The translations under genes were made by a program, and so were the position numbers. Source: Bacillus sp. FJAT-27251 (GTDB lineage: Bacteria > Bacillota > Bacilli > Bacillales > Cytobacillaceae). From it: 42,649 nt of DNA. Below the pieces are notes generated by a model. That model searched no databases. It saw only the letters and a list, made by a program, of their open reading frames with translations, and was not told the DNA's origin. Shown one piece after another: positions 24,636 to 32,357 of this stretch. The DNA is taken from assembly GCF_001273925.1 (NCBI RefSeq), contig NZ_LIGG01000001.1, forward strand, positions 2,814,837 through 2,857,485. Reading direction: 5' to 3'. Position 1 is the first letter of the stretch. The number at the start of each line of letters is the position of its first letter.

Positions 24636-25796
24636 ATGGATTTTAATTTTTACATACCCACTAGCATTAAAACAGGTAGAGGGATTTCAAAAAGTGTAAG
24701 CGGATTCCTCCGCTCGCTGGGACACAACAAGGTTTTCTTGGTAACCGATAAAGGCGTTAGAAACGCTGGTATTCTCCAGTCTATTGAAAGCTCCTTACAG
24801 GAAGCAGACGTTTCCTATGAAATCTTCGATGAAGTTATTCCTAATCCTAGCGCAGAAAATATTATGCTCGGTGTTCAGAAATTAAAGGCTTATAACCCTG
24901 ACAGTGTTTTAGCAGTCGGCGGCGGAAGCAGTATCGATACAGCAAAAGGAATTGCCATTATGGCAACTAACCCTGGTGATATCCTGGATTATGAGGGAGT
25001 TGGAAAGGTACCCAATCCTGGCCTTACATTAACAGTTATCCCTACGACTTCAGGAACAGGAAGTGAAGTTACAGCATCAACTATTGTTACAAATACAACG
25101 ACCCAATTCAAAGCAGCTGTCATTAGTCCATTTCTTTTTCCAACCTATGCCTTTCTGGATGCGGAGTTGACTATTAATCTGCCAAGTCATATTACCGCAG
25201 CCACAGGAATGGACGCCCTGACACATGCCATTGAATCGTATACATCCAAGTCAACAAATCCAGCAAGTGAAGCATTTGCCCTTTATGCAATTGAAATGAT
25301 TGGAAAAAACATTGAAAAAGCTTATTTCGTTGGGACCGATATCTCCAGCCGCGAGAATATGCTTGTGGCTTCCATGCTAGCTGGCGCCGCGTTTTCCCAG
25401 TCACGGCTAGGAAATGTACATGCTATTTCCCATACCCTTGGTGGCGTGTTTAATATTGCTCATGGAATAGCCAATGCCACTTTATTGCCTTTTGTCATGA
25501 AATACAATTTGCCAGCTTGTCCAGAGAAAATGGCCAATATTGCCAAAGCTTTAGGTGAAGATATCCATGGATTATCAGTTAAAGAAGCAGCAGAGTTAGC
25601 CATTGAGGCGGTTAAACGATTAAATAAAAGTTTAGGAATCCCGTCCAATATCAAGGACTTAGGCGTCAGTTTAGATGTGCTGCCCAAATTGGTAGAAGAC
25701 TCGATGCGAAGCGGCAATGTGTTAATCAACCCAAGGCTGACCACGGCAGACGATATTAAGGGCATCATTGAAAATGCCTATAACGGCATTCTATAA
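24636..25796 (+). CDS. iron-containing alcohol dehydrogenase (386 aa)
   Basis: A group III NAD(P)-dependent alcohol dehydrogenase. The cofactor loop GGGSSIDTAKGIA (about 93-105), the GTGSEVTASTIVTN segment, and the metal-binding region DALTHAIESY and HAISHTLGGVFNIAHGIANA (His residues as ligands) are all there. Full length for the family (about 385). GAGGAGA lies upstream of the ATG. Such enzymes reduce aldehydes or oxidise butanol or propanediol; nothing here fixes the substrate. It is a single gene with a terminator. Confidence 0.9.
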   Translation: MDFNFYIPTSIKTGRGISKSVSGFLRSLGHNKVFLVTDKGVRNAGILQSIESSLQEADVSYEIFDEVIPNPSAENIMLGVQKLKAYNPDSVLAVGGGSSIDTAKGIAIMATNPGDILDYEGVGKVPNPGLTLTVIPTTSGTGSEVTASTIVTNTTTQFKAAVISPFLFPTYAFLDAELTINLPSHITAATGMDALTHAIESYTSKSTNPASEAFALYAIEMIGKNIEKAYFVGTDISSRENMLVASMLAGAAFSQSRLGNVHAISHTLGGVFNIAHGIANATLLPFVMKYNLPACPEKMANIAKALGEDIHGLSVKEAAELAIEAVKRLNKSLGIPSNIKDLGVSLDVLPKLVEDSMRSGNVLINPRLTTADDIKGIIENAYNGIL

Positions 25797-25842
25797 AAGA
25801 GTGTTAAGAGGTGAGGGAACGTTCTAAATTGTTTAAAATCCA

Positions 25843-25869
25843 GAGTCCGGCGATCCGGGCTCATTTTTT
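25843..25869 (+). terminator. terminator after the alcohol dehydrogenase
   Basis: GAGTCCGG (25843-25850) pairs with CCGGGCTC (25855-25862) with one wobble, and a T run follows one base later. Confidence 0.8.
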
Positions 25870-25926
25870 ATCTCCAGACATCCCGGCTCTCTCTCATTAT
25901 TAACTAAACAATGAAAGGGAGTGATC

Positions 25927-26205
25927 ATGATGAAATCGTTGATAGGGAAACGTCATTCTGTATGCACCAATAACCTGGTACTGTAAAAGGTTTTGGTCCT
26001 AGATGAGTTTTCTCTAGCGGCAAAATGGGAGATTTTATATATCGTTCTTTTTCTTCCCTCACTAAACATATATCCCAATAAGATATGGTACAGCACTTGC
26101 ACTTCGCTGATACTAAAAAATGGTAACTGGCACCATCCATCTAAGAGGTGGTCAATGATTAGAAAGGAGAGTACTACAGAAGAGGAAACAATCAGGCTTT
26201 GATTG
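25927..26205 (+). other. decayed region with small open frames
   Basis: A frame at 25927-25986 (19 residues, MMKSLIGKRHSVCTNNLVL) has a good ribosome site (AAAGGGAG before the ATG) but stops early. Another short frame near 26157-26204 begins MIRKESTTEE. Nothing links them into one gene. The region looks like worn-down coding DNA. Confidence 0.3.
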
Positions 26206-26256
26206 AGATTGATATATTTGAAACTAAGAACCTTGCATGTTCTGATACGAGGTTTT
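26206..26256 (+). pseudogene. decayed copy of the McrBC third-gene end and its terminator
   Basis: This stretch matches 12199-12252 closely: GAGATTGATAT, then TTTGAAACTAAGAACCTTGC, then a variant of the hairpin ending in ACGAGGTTTTT. The stop codon of the third gene is displaced by an extra TA and the hairpin arms carry changes. No other part of that gene is recognised upstream. Confidence 0.65.
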
Positions 26257-26273
26257 TGTGGGGAAAGGTAGAT

Positions 26274-26319
26274 GTGCCTGTCACAAAACCGAGATGTACG
26301 GGTTGTGACAGGCACTTTT
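26274..26319. repeat. GTGCCTGTCAC/GTGACAGGCAC hairpin
   Basis: GTGCCTGTCAC (26274-26284) and GTGACAGGCAC (26305-26315) form a perfect 11-base stem, with a few T after it. It precedes array copy 3 as its relatives precede copies 1 and 4. Confidence 0.75.
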
Positions 26320-26402
26320 ATAAGACATTGGACTGCTTTTGTCGCTGCCTATACCGGTTTTGGTGGGTTTAATAATCAAAAATGAGTTAATTTCTATAAA
26401 TA

Positions 26403-26590
26403 TAATACAAGTACTAGGATTAAAAATAAATATAATGCTGGTAAAGTGCAATATAATGCTGGTTAGACGCGATTTAATGCTGGTAAGAGGGGAGATAATA
26501 CGAGTACTAGGATTATATGGGCAAATTTAATGCTGGTAAGAGCAGAGATAATCCTAGTACTGGGATTATAGAGGCAAATTTAATCAGTCA
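26403..26590. repeat. half-site array, copy 3
   Basis: The leader (TTTTGGTGGGTTTAATAATC, then AAAAATGAGT) is close to that of copy 2. The array holds a palindrome (TAATACAAGTACTAGGATTA), half-sites near 26432, 26453 and 26475, a palindrome (26495-26516), a half-site (26527) and a last palindrome (26549-26570), closing in ATACCGGTGCCTG. Confidence 0.85.
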
Positions 26591-26600
26591 TACCGGTGCC

Positions 26601-26692
26601 TGTGCTTCCTGTTCTTCCCACTGGGGGCCGTCGCGCACAATGATCCACTGGGTCTGCTCCTTAATGCCCTTCGGCAATCTGCTGCCTGTCAC
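26601..26692 (-). pseudogene. central remnant of the glycosyltransferase gene
   Basis: About 90 bases match 37004-37092 of the intact glycosyltransferase gene (the part coding IQWIIVGDGPQREELEAQA) with scattered changes. It joins the array at CCGGTGCCTG and ends at a TGCCTGTCAC motif (26683-26692), where the intact gene has GGCTGCCAC. Confidence 0.8.
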
Positions 26693-26809
26693 TTTATGAG
26701 GTTTGGTCTAGGCGAAACAAATATGGCACACAAAACAGATGAATATGTCTAGAAAGATTACTTTGCATTATTCGATATTTATTAGGAGTTCATTTTGGGA
26801 TTATCAAAA

Positions 26810-26869
26810 TTGACATCATTTTCATAAACATTTATAGTTACCTTAGATAATAGTTATCCATGGTAACTA
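26810..26869 (+). promoter_or_regulatory. promoter and operator of the marR-MFS operon
   Basis: TTGACA (26810-26815), a 17-base spacer and TATAGT (26833-26838) form a promoter. Overlapping and following it are two nested inverted repeats: TAGTTACC (26835-26842) with GGTAACTA (26862-26869), and GATAA-TAG-TTATC (26846-26858). Such palindromes over the start site are typical of MarR autoregulation. Confidence 0.7.
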
Positions 26870-26891
26870 ATTTCGGAAGGGAGTGAAAGAA

Positions 26892-27323
26892 TTGGAGGGT
26901 TTTTTTAGACGTTATTTAAGTCTTTATCGACCACTTATCAATAAATTGAATGAACTAATGAGTCCTTATCAGCTTTCTTATTCTTTATGGCAGGTTATTT
27001 TATATATAAAAAATTATGGACCATCGACACTTGTAGATATTTCGAATCAATATAATGTTGAAAAGCCAACCATTACCAGGAGGGTTCACCGTTTGGAAGA
27101 GCTGCAAATAGTGAAGCAAATTCCCGGTAAGGATAGGCGGGAAAAAATCATTCAATTAACAGATTTAGGGGAAGAGATTTATCAAAAATGCAGGGAGAAA
27201 ATTACTGAATTGGAACAAAGCGTGATGGAAGGGATTGATAAGGAAGAGCAAGCCATTATGTTTGAAACACTTCACAAAATCCAGGGTAATATTATGAAAC
27301 GAGAGGGGAGCAAAAGTGAGTAA
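26892..27323 (+). CDS. MarR-family transcriptional regulator (143 aa)
   Basis: A winged-helix dimeric repressor. The recognition region reads LVDISNQYNVEKPTITRRVHRLEELQIVKQ and the wing KDRREKIIQLTDLGE, both standard for MarR. TTG at 26892 has GGGAG 8 bases upstream; GTG at 26883 is the other choice and sits close to GGAAGG. Its 3' end overlaps the following transporter gene by 8 bases, so it most likely represses its own operon and is released by a compound the transporter exports. Confidence 0.9.
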   Translation: MEGFFRRYLSLYRPLINKLNELMSPYQLSYSLWQVILYIKNYGPSTLVDISNQYNVEKPTITRRVHRLEELQIVKQIPGKDRREKIIQLTDLGEEIYQKCREKITELEQSVMEGIDKEEQAIMFETLHKIQGNIMKREGSKSE

Positions 27324-28506
27324 CGCAAAACTGTGGACAAAAGATTTTATTATTGTATCCAGTGTCAACTTTTTGATGACGTTAGTCTTTTATTTATTGA
27401 TTGTCATTATCGGTGTTTATGCCGTTGATGAATATGCTGCGACTGCAAGTCAGGCCGGTCTTGTTACCGGAATTTTTATTGTGGGGACCTTAATTGGGCG
27501 TCTGTTTATTGGAAGAAGTATTGAAGCAATTGGCCGTAAAAGAACGTTATTTATTGGATTAACTCTTTATATAATCACAACATCCTTATACTTTCTCCAA
27601 TTAGGGATCGCCTTCCTCATTATTACCCGTTTATTACATGGGTTTTCACTGGGGATCGCCAGCACGGCAACAGGAACCATTGTGGCGCAAATTATCCCGA
27701 AAAAAAGAAAGGGCGAGGGGATTGGCTATTACAGCATGAGTGCGACATTGGCTACCGCCATCGGACCATTCATTGGACTATACATGATCCAGCATTCAAA
27801 CATTCAAATGATTTTTAGTCTTTGCCTAACTTTAGGAATCCTCAGTTTGATCACTGCATTCTTTGTGTTTGTGCCAGAATTGGAAAGTTCCACAAAAACA
27901 ATTGAAGTGAAAGGATTCAAACTCGCCCAATTTATTGAGCTAAAGGCCGTACCAATCGCATTGATTACTCTGATCACGGCCTTCTGTTATTCCAGTGTTC
28001 TTTCTTTTATTAACTTTTATGCGATTGAAATTGACCTGGTTCGTGCAGCAAGTTACTTTTTTCTCGTTTATTCAATCGCCGTCTTGATTTCACGTCCATT
28101 CTCAGGAAGGTTGATGGATGTGAAAGGAGCAAACTATGTTATGTACCCTGCCTTTATTCTCCTTACAGCCGGAATGCTGATTTTAGGTTCGGCACATAAC
28201 AGCTTTACTTTGTTGTTAGCGGGAAGCCTCATTGGACTTGGTTTTGGGAATATGCAGTCATGCACCCAGGCCATCGCTATTAAGATGACTCCTCCTGAAC
28301 GCATGGGACTGGCAACGTCGACTTTCTTCATCTTTCTTGACGCAGGGCTTGGATTTGGCCCCTATCTACTGGGATTCTTCATTCCAGCAATTAGCTATAG
28401 TACTCTCTATATGATTCTAGGAGTTGTAGTGTTGGCATCTTCTGGTCTTTATTTTTTACTGCACGGACAGAAAGAAAGGGCTGCTGTCAAAGCTGTAGCT
28501 GGATAA
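27316..28506 (+). CDS. MFS efflux transporter (396 aa)
   Basis: Twelve membrane helices of the major facilitator superfamily. The loop after helix 2 reads GRSIEAIGRKRTLF, and helix 4-5 has RLLHGFSLGIASTATGTIVAQIIP, similar to YfcJ/drug-efflux type carriers. GTG at 27316 follows AGAGGGGA and overlaps the marR stop. With MarR upstream, export of a toxic small molecule is the likely role; the substrate is unknown. No terminator is clear; a TGCCTGTCAC motif lies at 28526-28535, twenty bases after the stop. Confidence 0.85.
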   Translation: MSNAKLWTKDFIIVSSVNFLMTLVFYLLIVIIGVYAVDEYAATASQAGLVTGIFIVGTLIGRLFIGRSIEAIGRKRTLFIGLTLYIITTSLYFLQLGIAFLIITRLLHGFSLGIASTATGTIVAQIIPKKRKGEGIGYYSMSATLATAIGPFIGLYMIQHSNIQMIFSLCLTLGILSLITAFFVFVPELESSTKTIEVKGFKLAQFIELKAVPIALITLITAFCYSSVLSFINFYAIEIDLVRAASYFFLVYSIAVLISRPFSGRLMDVKGANYVMYPAFILLTAGMLILGSAHNSFTLLLAGSLIGLGFGNMQSCTQAIAIKMTPPERMGLATSTFFIFLDAGLGFGPYLLGFFIPAISYSTLYMILGVVVLASSGLYFLLHGQKERAAVKAVAG

Positions 28507-28569
28507 TAAAATGCAAACATAATGGTGCCTGTCACAACCCGACATTTGTCGAATATCAACCAACAACAA

Positions 28570-28828
28570 AAAAATCCGGTTACTCGTCCTTGATTAGATG
28601 TTTCACGCCTGCTGAATTTGCGTACAATACAGGTGTCCCGCTTGCCAATGCCTCGAGGACGACATTTCCGAACGTTTCAGTCGGGGAGGGGAAAACAAAG
28701 ACATCTGAATTGGAATAAACCTCAGCCAGCTCTTCTCCTTTTAAATAGCCGGTAAAAATCATATTCCCGGGAGCCTGTGCTTCCAGTTCTTCCCGCTGGG
28801 GGCCGTCGTCCATTGAAGGGACATAAAG
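28570..28828 (-). pseudogene. glycosyltransferase pseudogene with internal deletion
   Basis: This matches the intact glycosyltransferase gene at 36604-37743 in two joined pieces: its 36799-37036 part and a piece from about 37283 on. The join removes about 246 bases (82 codons, in frame), giving LYVPSMDDGPQREE where the intact protein has LYVPSME, then 80-odd residues, then GDGPQREE. One base is missing near 28584 (ACTCGTCC for ACTCCGTCC), shifting the frame. Both ends of the gene are absent. A TGCCTGTCAC motif lies 35 bases to its left. Confidence 0.85.
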
Positions 28829-28868
28829 ATTTTTTCCCTTTTGCATAAGATTGACAAGAGCAAACTTT

Positions 28869-28919
28869 GACATAAGCAAAGGAAGCTCGACTAATATCTG
28901 AGCTCCCTTTGTTTATGTC
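28869..28919. repeat. 20-base inverted repeat
   Basis: Arms 28869-28888 (GACATAAGCAAAGGAAGCTC) and 28900-28919 pair at 18 of 20 positions over an 11-base loop. No T run follows. It lies at the right side of the glycosyltransferase pseudogene and may mark an insertion border or encode an RNA hairpin. Confidence 0.6.
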
Positions 28920-28951
28920 CAGGATAAGTGTTAAGCAATGCATAGCATAAC

Positions 28952-28985
28952 AGACCCGTTTCATTTAAAAATCGGGTCTTTTTTT
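28952..28985 (+). terminator. intrinsic terminator
   Basis: AGACCCG (28952-28958) pairs with CGGGTCT (28973-28979), followed by a run of T. It separates the pseudogene area from the ureide operon. Confidence 0.8.
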
Positions 28986-29109
28986 ATGCCACCGTCTTAA
29001 TTCTTACATTCCTCAAAAATACGCTGTTCTAAAATGGATACTCCAGAGATATATTTCTAACATACTAGTAAAAAATCTTATAAAAAAGATTTGGGGTGTA
29101 GGAATTACA

Positions 29110-29751
29110 GTGGAAAAGCAATTATCGATGGCAGAGACCGTGTACCAAACAATAAAACAAAAAATTATTTATGTTGAATATGCTCCTGGAACCCTTATTC
29201 GTGAAGGGGAATTAGCTTCCGAACTCGGGATTAGCAAGACTCCTGTAAGGGAGGCTTTAAATGGTCTTAAACATGAAGGCTTAATAGAGGTGATTCCTTA
29301 TAAAGGATATCTAGTTTCGCAGCTTTCTTTTCAAGAGCTAAGGGATTTATTTGAATTACGGATTATTTTGGAAACGGTTTCATCTAAGCTGGCGATCCAA
29401 AGAATAACAAAATCCCAACTTGATTATTTTAAAAGACTTGCACAAAAAAAATTCAATATCGATTCAGATGATGCCAGGAAAGAATTTATGAGAGTGAATG
29501 CGGATTTTCACTGCTATCTTGGTGAAATGAGCGGGAACAAACAATTGGCTGATCAGCTCACAAGCATTGTTCAGAAATTGCAGCGTGGTTTATTTTTGGC
29601 TTCAAAGGTGTCTAGCCTGAATGAAATGGAAGAGGAACACCTTGAGCTAGTAGATGCAATAGAAATGAAAAATGAGGCCAGAGCAAAAAGGTTAATTACC
29701 AAACATATTCAGGACTCGCAAAAGAACATTTTTAATTTAAACATGATTTAG
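29110..29751 (+). CDS. GntR-family regulator, FadR/FCD type (213 aa)
   Basis: The N-terminal winged helix has YQTIKQKIIYVEYAPG, then LASELGISKTPVREALNGLK (the recognition helix signature of GntR proteins) and a wing ending in YKGYLV. The C-terminal FCD ligand domain has the metal-binding-like pattern NADFHCYL, then EEHLELVDAIE and KRLITKHIQDS, with Asp and three His residues in the usual places. GTG at 29110 is used; TAGGAATT lies upstream. It lies just ahead of the ureide genes in the same direction and probably senses a pathway compound. Confidence 0.9.
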   Translation: MEKQLSMAETVYQTIKQKIIYVEYAPGTLIREGELASELGISKTPVREALNGLKHEGLIEVIPYKGYLVSQLSFQELRDLFELRIILETVSSKLAIQRITKSQLDYFKRLAQKKFNIDSDDARKEFMRVNADFHCYLGEMSGNKQLADQLTSIVQKLQRGLFLASKVSSLNEMEEEHLELVDAIEMKNEARAKRLITKHIQDSQKNIFNLNMI

Positions 29752-29770
29752 GAGGTTTAGGGACAGAACC

Positions 29771-31015
29771 ATGCAAACACCCTATCAAAAGGTAAGCGAA
29801 ACACGCATGTCGGATCGGATTGAGAAGTTAGCCTGCTGTAGTTTACCTGGCTCAGGTGTAACCCGCTTATCTTATACAAAGGAAATGGAATTCGCTGAAG
29901 AATTAGTTTCCCGGTGGATGCGCGAAGCTGGGATGATCGTTCGAAGAGATGAAATGGGAAACCTGATCGGGAGATACGAGGGAATCGAGAGCGAAGGACC
30001 AGCACTTCTAATTGGCTCCCATCTTGATTCGGTTGTCGAGGCGGGAAAATACGATGGTATTCTTGGTGTAATTGCTGGTATTGAAGTGATCCAGGCAATG
30101 TTTGAATGTAACATTAAACCATATTACCCAATTGAGGTCATTGGATTTTGTGATGAAGAGGGGGCAAGGTTCCATACTACGTTGCTTGGGAGCAGGGCAA
30201 TATCAGGAAGTTTGTGCAATAAAGACTTGGAAACAAAGGATGAAAACGGTATTTCAGTTGCGGACGCAATGAAAAACCATGGGCTAAATCCTTCCATTTA
30301 TAGGAGGGCTGTACGAGATCCTCAATCTCTATTAGGTTATATAGAATTGCATATTGAACAAGGTCCTGTGCTCGAACAAATGAATCAAGCCTGTGGAGCG
30401 GTGAGTGGAATTGCAGGTCAATCGAGATATCTATTTCAAATTAAAGGTTTGGCGGGTCATGCCGGGACTGTACCGGTATCCATGCGAAAAGATGCCCTTG
30501 TAGGAGCAGCCAAAATGATTCAGGCTATTGAAAGAATCGCCCTTGAATATGAGCTAGTCGCAACGGTAGGCAAGTTGTTCGTAAAACCAGGAGCAAGCAA
30601 TGTGATTCCAGGATTTGTGGAAGGTACATTGGATATCAGATCGATTGATAGCAATAGGAAAAGGGAAGCTCTTCAACGCATTATGATAGAGTCCCACCGC
30701 ATTTGTGAGCGCAAAGGCTTAATCTGTGGCTTTGAAAAAGTGATGGAATCCCCCGCTGTTCTCTGTTCAAGCCGAATGATCGATGTCATTGAGACCGCTC
30801 TTGAAGAGCACGGAATGAAGTCGGTTCAACTGGTAAGTGGCGCGGGCCATGATGCGATGGCCTTGGCCGCAAATACAGACATAGGGATGATCTTTGTTAG
30901 GTGCAGAGGAGGGATTAGTCATCATCCGGATGAATTAGTGGCGATAGAGGACATGAAAAAGGGTGCTGTTGTTTTATTAGGTGTGGTATTAAAAATGGCT
31001 AAAGCAGATAAATAG
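29771..31015 (+). CDS. M20 amidohydrolase, allantoate / N-carbamoyl-amino-acid type (414 aa)
   Basis: AllC/HyuC-type zinc enzymes release ammonia and CO2 from allantoate or from N-carbamoyl amino acids. Two-metal ligands are in order: His84 (GSHLDSV), Asp95 (GKYDGILGV), Glu130 (CDEEGARF), His194 (ELHIEQGPVLE) and the late His in ISHHPDE. The dimer lid motif GLAGHAGTVPVSMRKDA (227-242) is typical. The start is ATG at 29771; AGGAGG lies 14-19 bases upstream, a little far. With an allantoinase in the same cluster, allantoate amidohydrolase is the best reading, but N-carbamoylase cannot be excluded by sequence alone. Confidence 0.85.
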   Translation: MQTPYQKVSETRMSDRIEKLACCSLPGSGVTRLSYTKEMEFAEELVSRWMREAGMIVRRDEMGNLIGRYEGIESEGPALLIGSHLDSVVEAGKYDGILGVIAGIEVIQAMFECNIKPYYPIEVIGFCDEEGARFHTTLLGSRAISGSLCNKDLETKDENGISVADAMKNHGLNPSIYRRAVRDPQSLLGYIELHIEQGPVLEQMNQACGAVSGIAGQSRYLFQIKGLAGHAGTVPVSMRKDALVGAAKMIQAIERIALEYELVATVGKLFVKPGASNVIPGFVEGTLDIRSIDSNRKREALQRIMIESHRICERKGLICGFEKVMESPAVLCSSRMIDVIETALEEHGMKSVQLVSGAGHDAMALAANTDIGMIFVRCRGGISHHPDELVAIEDMKKGAVVLLGVVLKMAKADK

Positions 31016-31032
31016 TGGGTGGAGGTATATAA

Positions 31033-32292
31033 TTGTCAACAATTAAAAATGAAGTGACGCAGGCCAAACAAGATATTTTGCGATGGATAGAATCGAACAG
31101 TGAATCGCTCATCAGTTTCCTGCAGGAGCTTGTATCGATTCCATCTGACAATCCTCCGGGAGACTGTCACGAAATTGCCGTTCACCTTCAAAAGCGCCTG
31201 CGTGATTTTCAATTTGATGATGCAGCGTTATTAGAGATAGATTCGGAAGAAGTAAAGGCAAACGGGATGATTAGAGTTGCCAACGTCGTATCCACGTCAA
31301 TTTTCGGTGATGGAAAAGGGCCAGAGGTTGCACTTAATGCTCACGGGGATGTGGTGGCACCGGGACTAGGATGGACATATGATCCTTACGGTGGACAGAT
31401 TGTAGATGGGAAACTATATGGGCGAGGGGCGGCAGTATCAAAATCGGATATTGCAGCGTATACCTTCGCCGCCATGGCATTGCGCCAAGTTGCGGAACAA
31501 TTATCGGGTAAAGTTTCGCTGGCCTTTAACTTCGATGAAGAGACAGGTGGAAATATCGGACCCAAGGTGATGATTGAAAAGGGGTATATTCACCCGGATA
31601 TGGCCATATCAGCTGGGTTCACCTATTCGATTGTTAGTTCCCATAACGGTTGTCTTCATCTTGAAATCAAGCTTAAAGGGAAGTCCGCCCATGCAGCTGC
31701 ACCTTATACAGGACATGATGCAATTGAAGCCATGACGGGCGTGCTGCAAGCACTATACAAGTACCGCCATTCATTGGATGACATTCATTCTAACGTTCCT
31801 GGGATTGATTCACCAAGTATGGTCGTTGGATTAATTTCAGGAGGAATTAATACGAACGTTGTTCCGGATGAATGTATGATACGCATCGATCGCCGATTAA
31901 TTCCGGAAGAAGACGGGGAGAAGGTGGAAACGGAAATTCGACAATTGATAGAAGGGGCAATCAAAAAATACGATGGGATTAAGGTGGAGTTTAAACGTAT
32001 TCTGTTGGTGAAAAGTTTTAAACCTGCGCCCGAGGATTCACCGCTAATCCAGAAACTCTCCGCTAACTGGAAGGAGCTTATGGAAGATGAACTGGAAATT
32101 CACGGGGTTCCTCTCTATACGGATGCGAGACATTTTGCAGAATCCGGTATTCCTGTCGTTCTTTTCGGTGTTGGTCCCCGCAATTTACTGGAAGCCAATG
32201 GCCACCGGGCTGATGAGCATGTAAGGATTGAAGATTTACTGAAAGCAACGAAAATTGTTGCACTTACTCTCTATGATTTGCTTCGAAAGTAA
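31033..32292 (+). CDS. M20 ArgE/DapE-type hydrolase (419 aa)
   Basis: A second metallo-hydrolase of a different M20 branch. Zinc-site elements are His104 (LNAHGDVV), Glu169/Glu170 (FDEETGGN) and the late ANGHRADEH; the lid domain has KLKGKSAHAAAPYTGHDAIE. The bridging-metal motif usually GRGAxDxK reads GRGAAVSKSD, so Val135 stands where Asp is normal and Asp139 follows four residues later. TTG at 31033 with GGAGG before it. It could remove an acyl or ureido group in the same pathway; its substrate is unknown. Confidence 0.8.
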   Translation: MSTIKNEVTQAKQDILRWIESNSESLISFLQELVSIPSDNPPGDCHEIAVHLQKRLRDFQFDDAALLEIDSEEVKANGMIRVANVVSTSIFGDGKGPEVALNAHGDVVAPGLGWTYDPYGGQIVDGKLYGRGAAVSKSDIAAYTFAAMALRQVAEQLSGKVSLAFNFDEETGGNIGPKVMIEKGYIHPDMAISAGFTYSIVSSHNGCLHLEIKLKGKSAHAAAPYTGHDAIEAMTGVLQALYKYRHSLDDIHSNVPGIDSPSMVVGLISGGINTNVVPDECMIRIDRRLIPEEDGEKVETEIRQLIEGAIKKYDGIKVEFKRILLVKSFKPAPEDSPLIQKLSANWKELMEDELEIHGVPLYTDARHFAESGIPVVLFGVGPRNLLEANGHRADEHVRIEDLLKATKIVALTLYDLLRK

Positions 32293-32357
32293 CTATTCAA
32301 TTTGAATATCTCAACCCAATCGGGAATTACATCCAAAATACAAAGGTGGTTTTTAAA

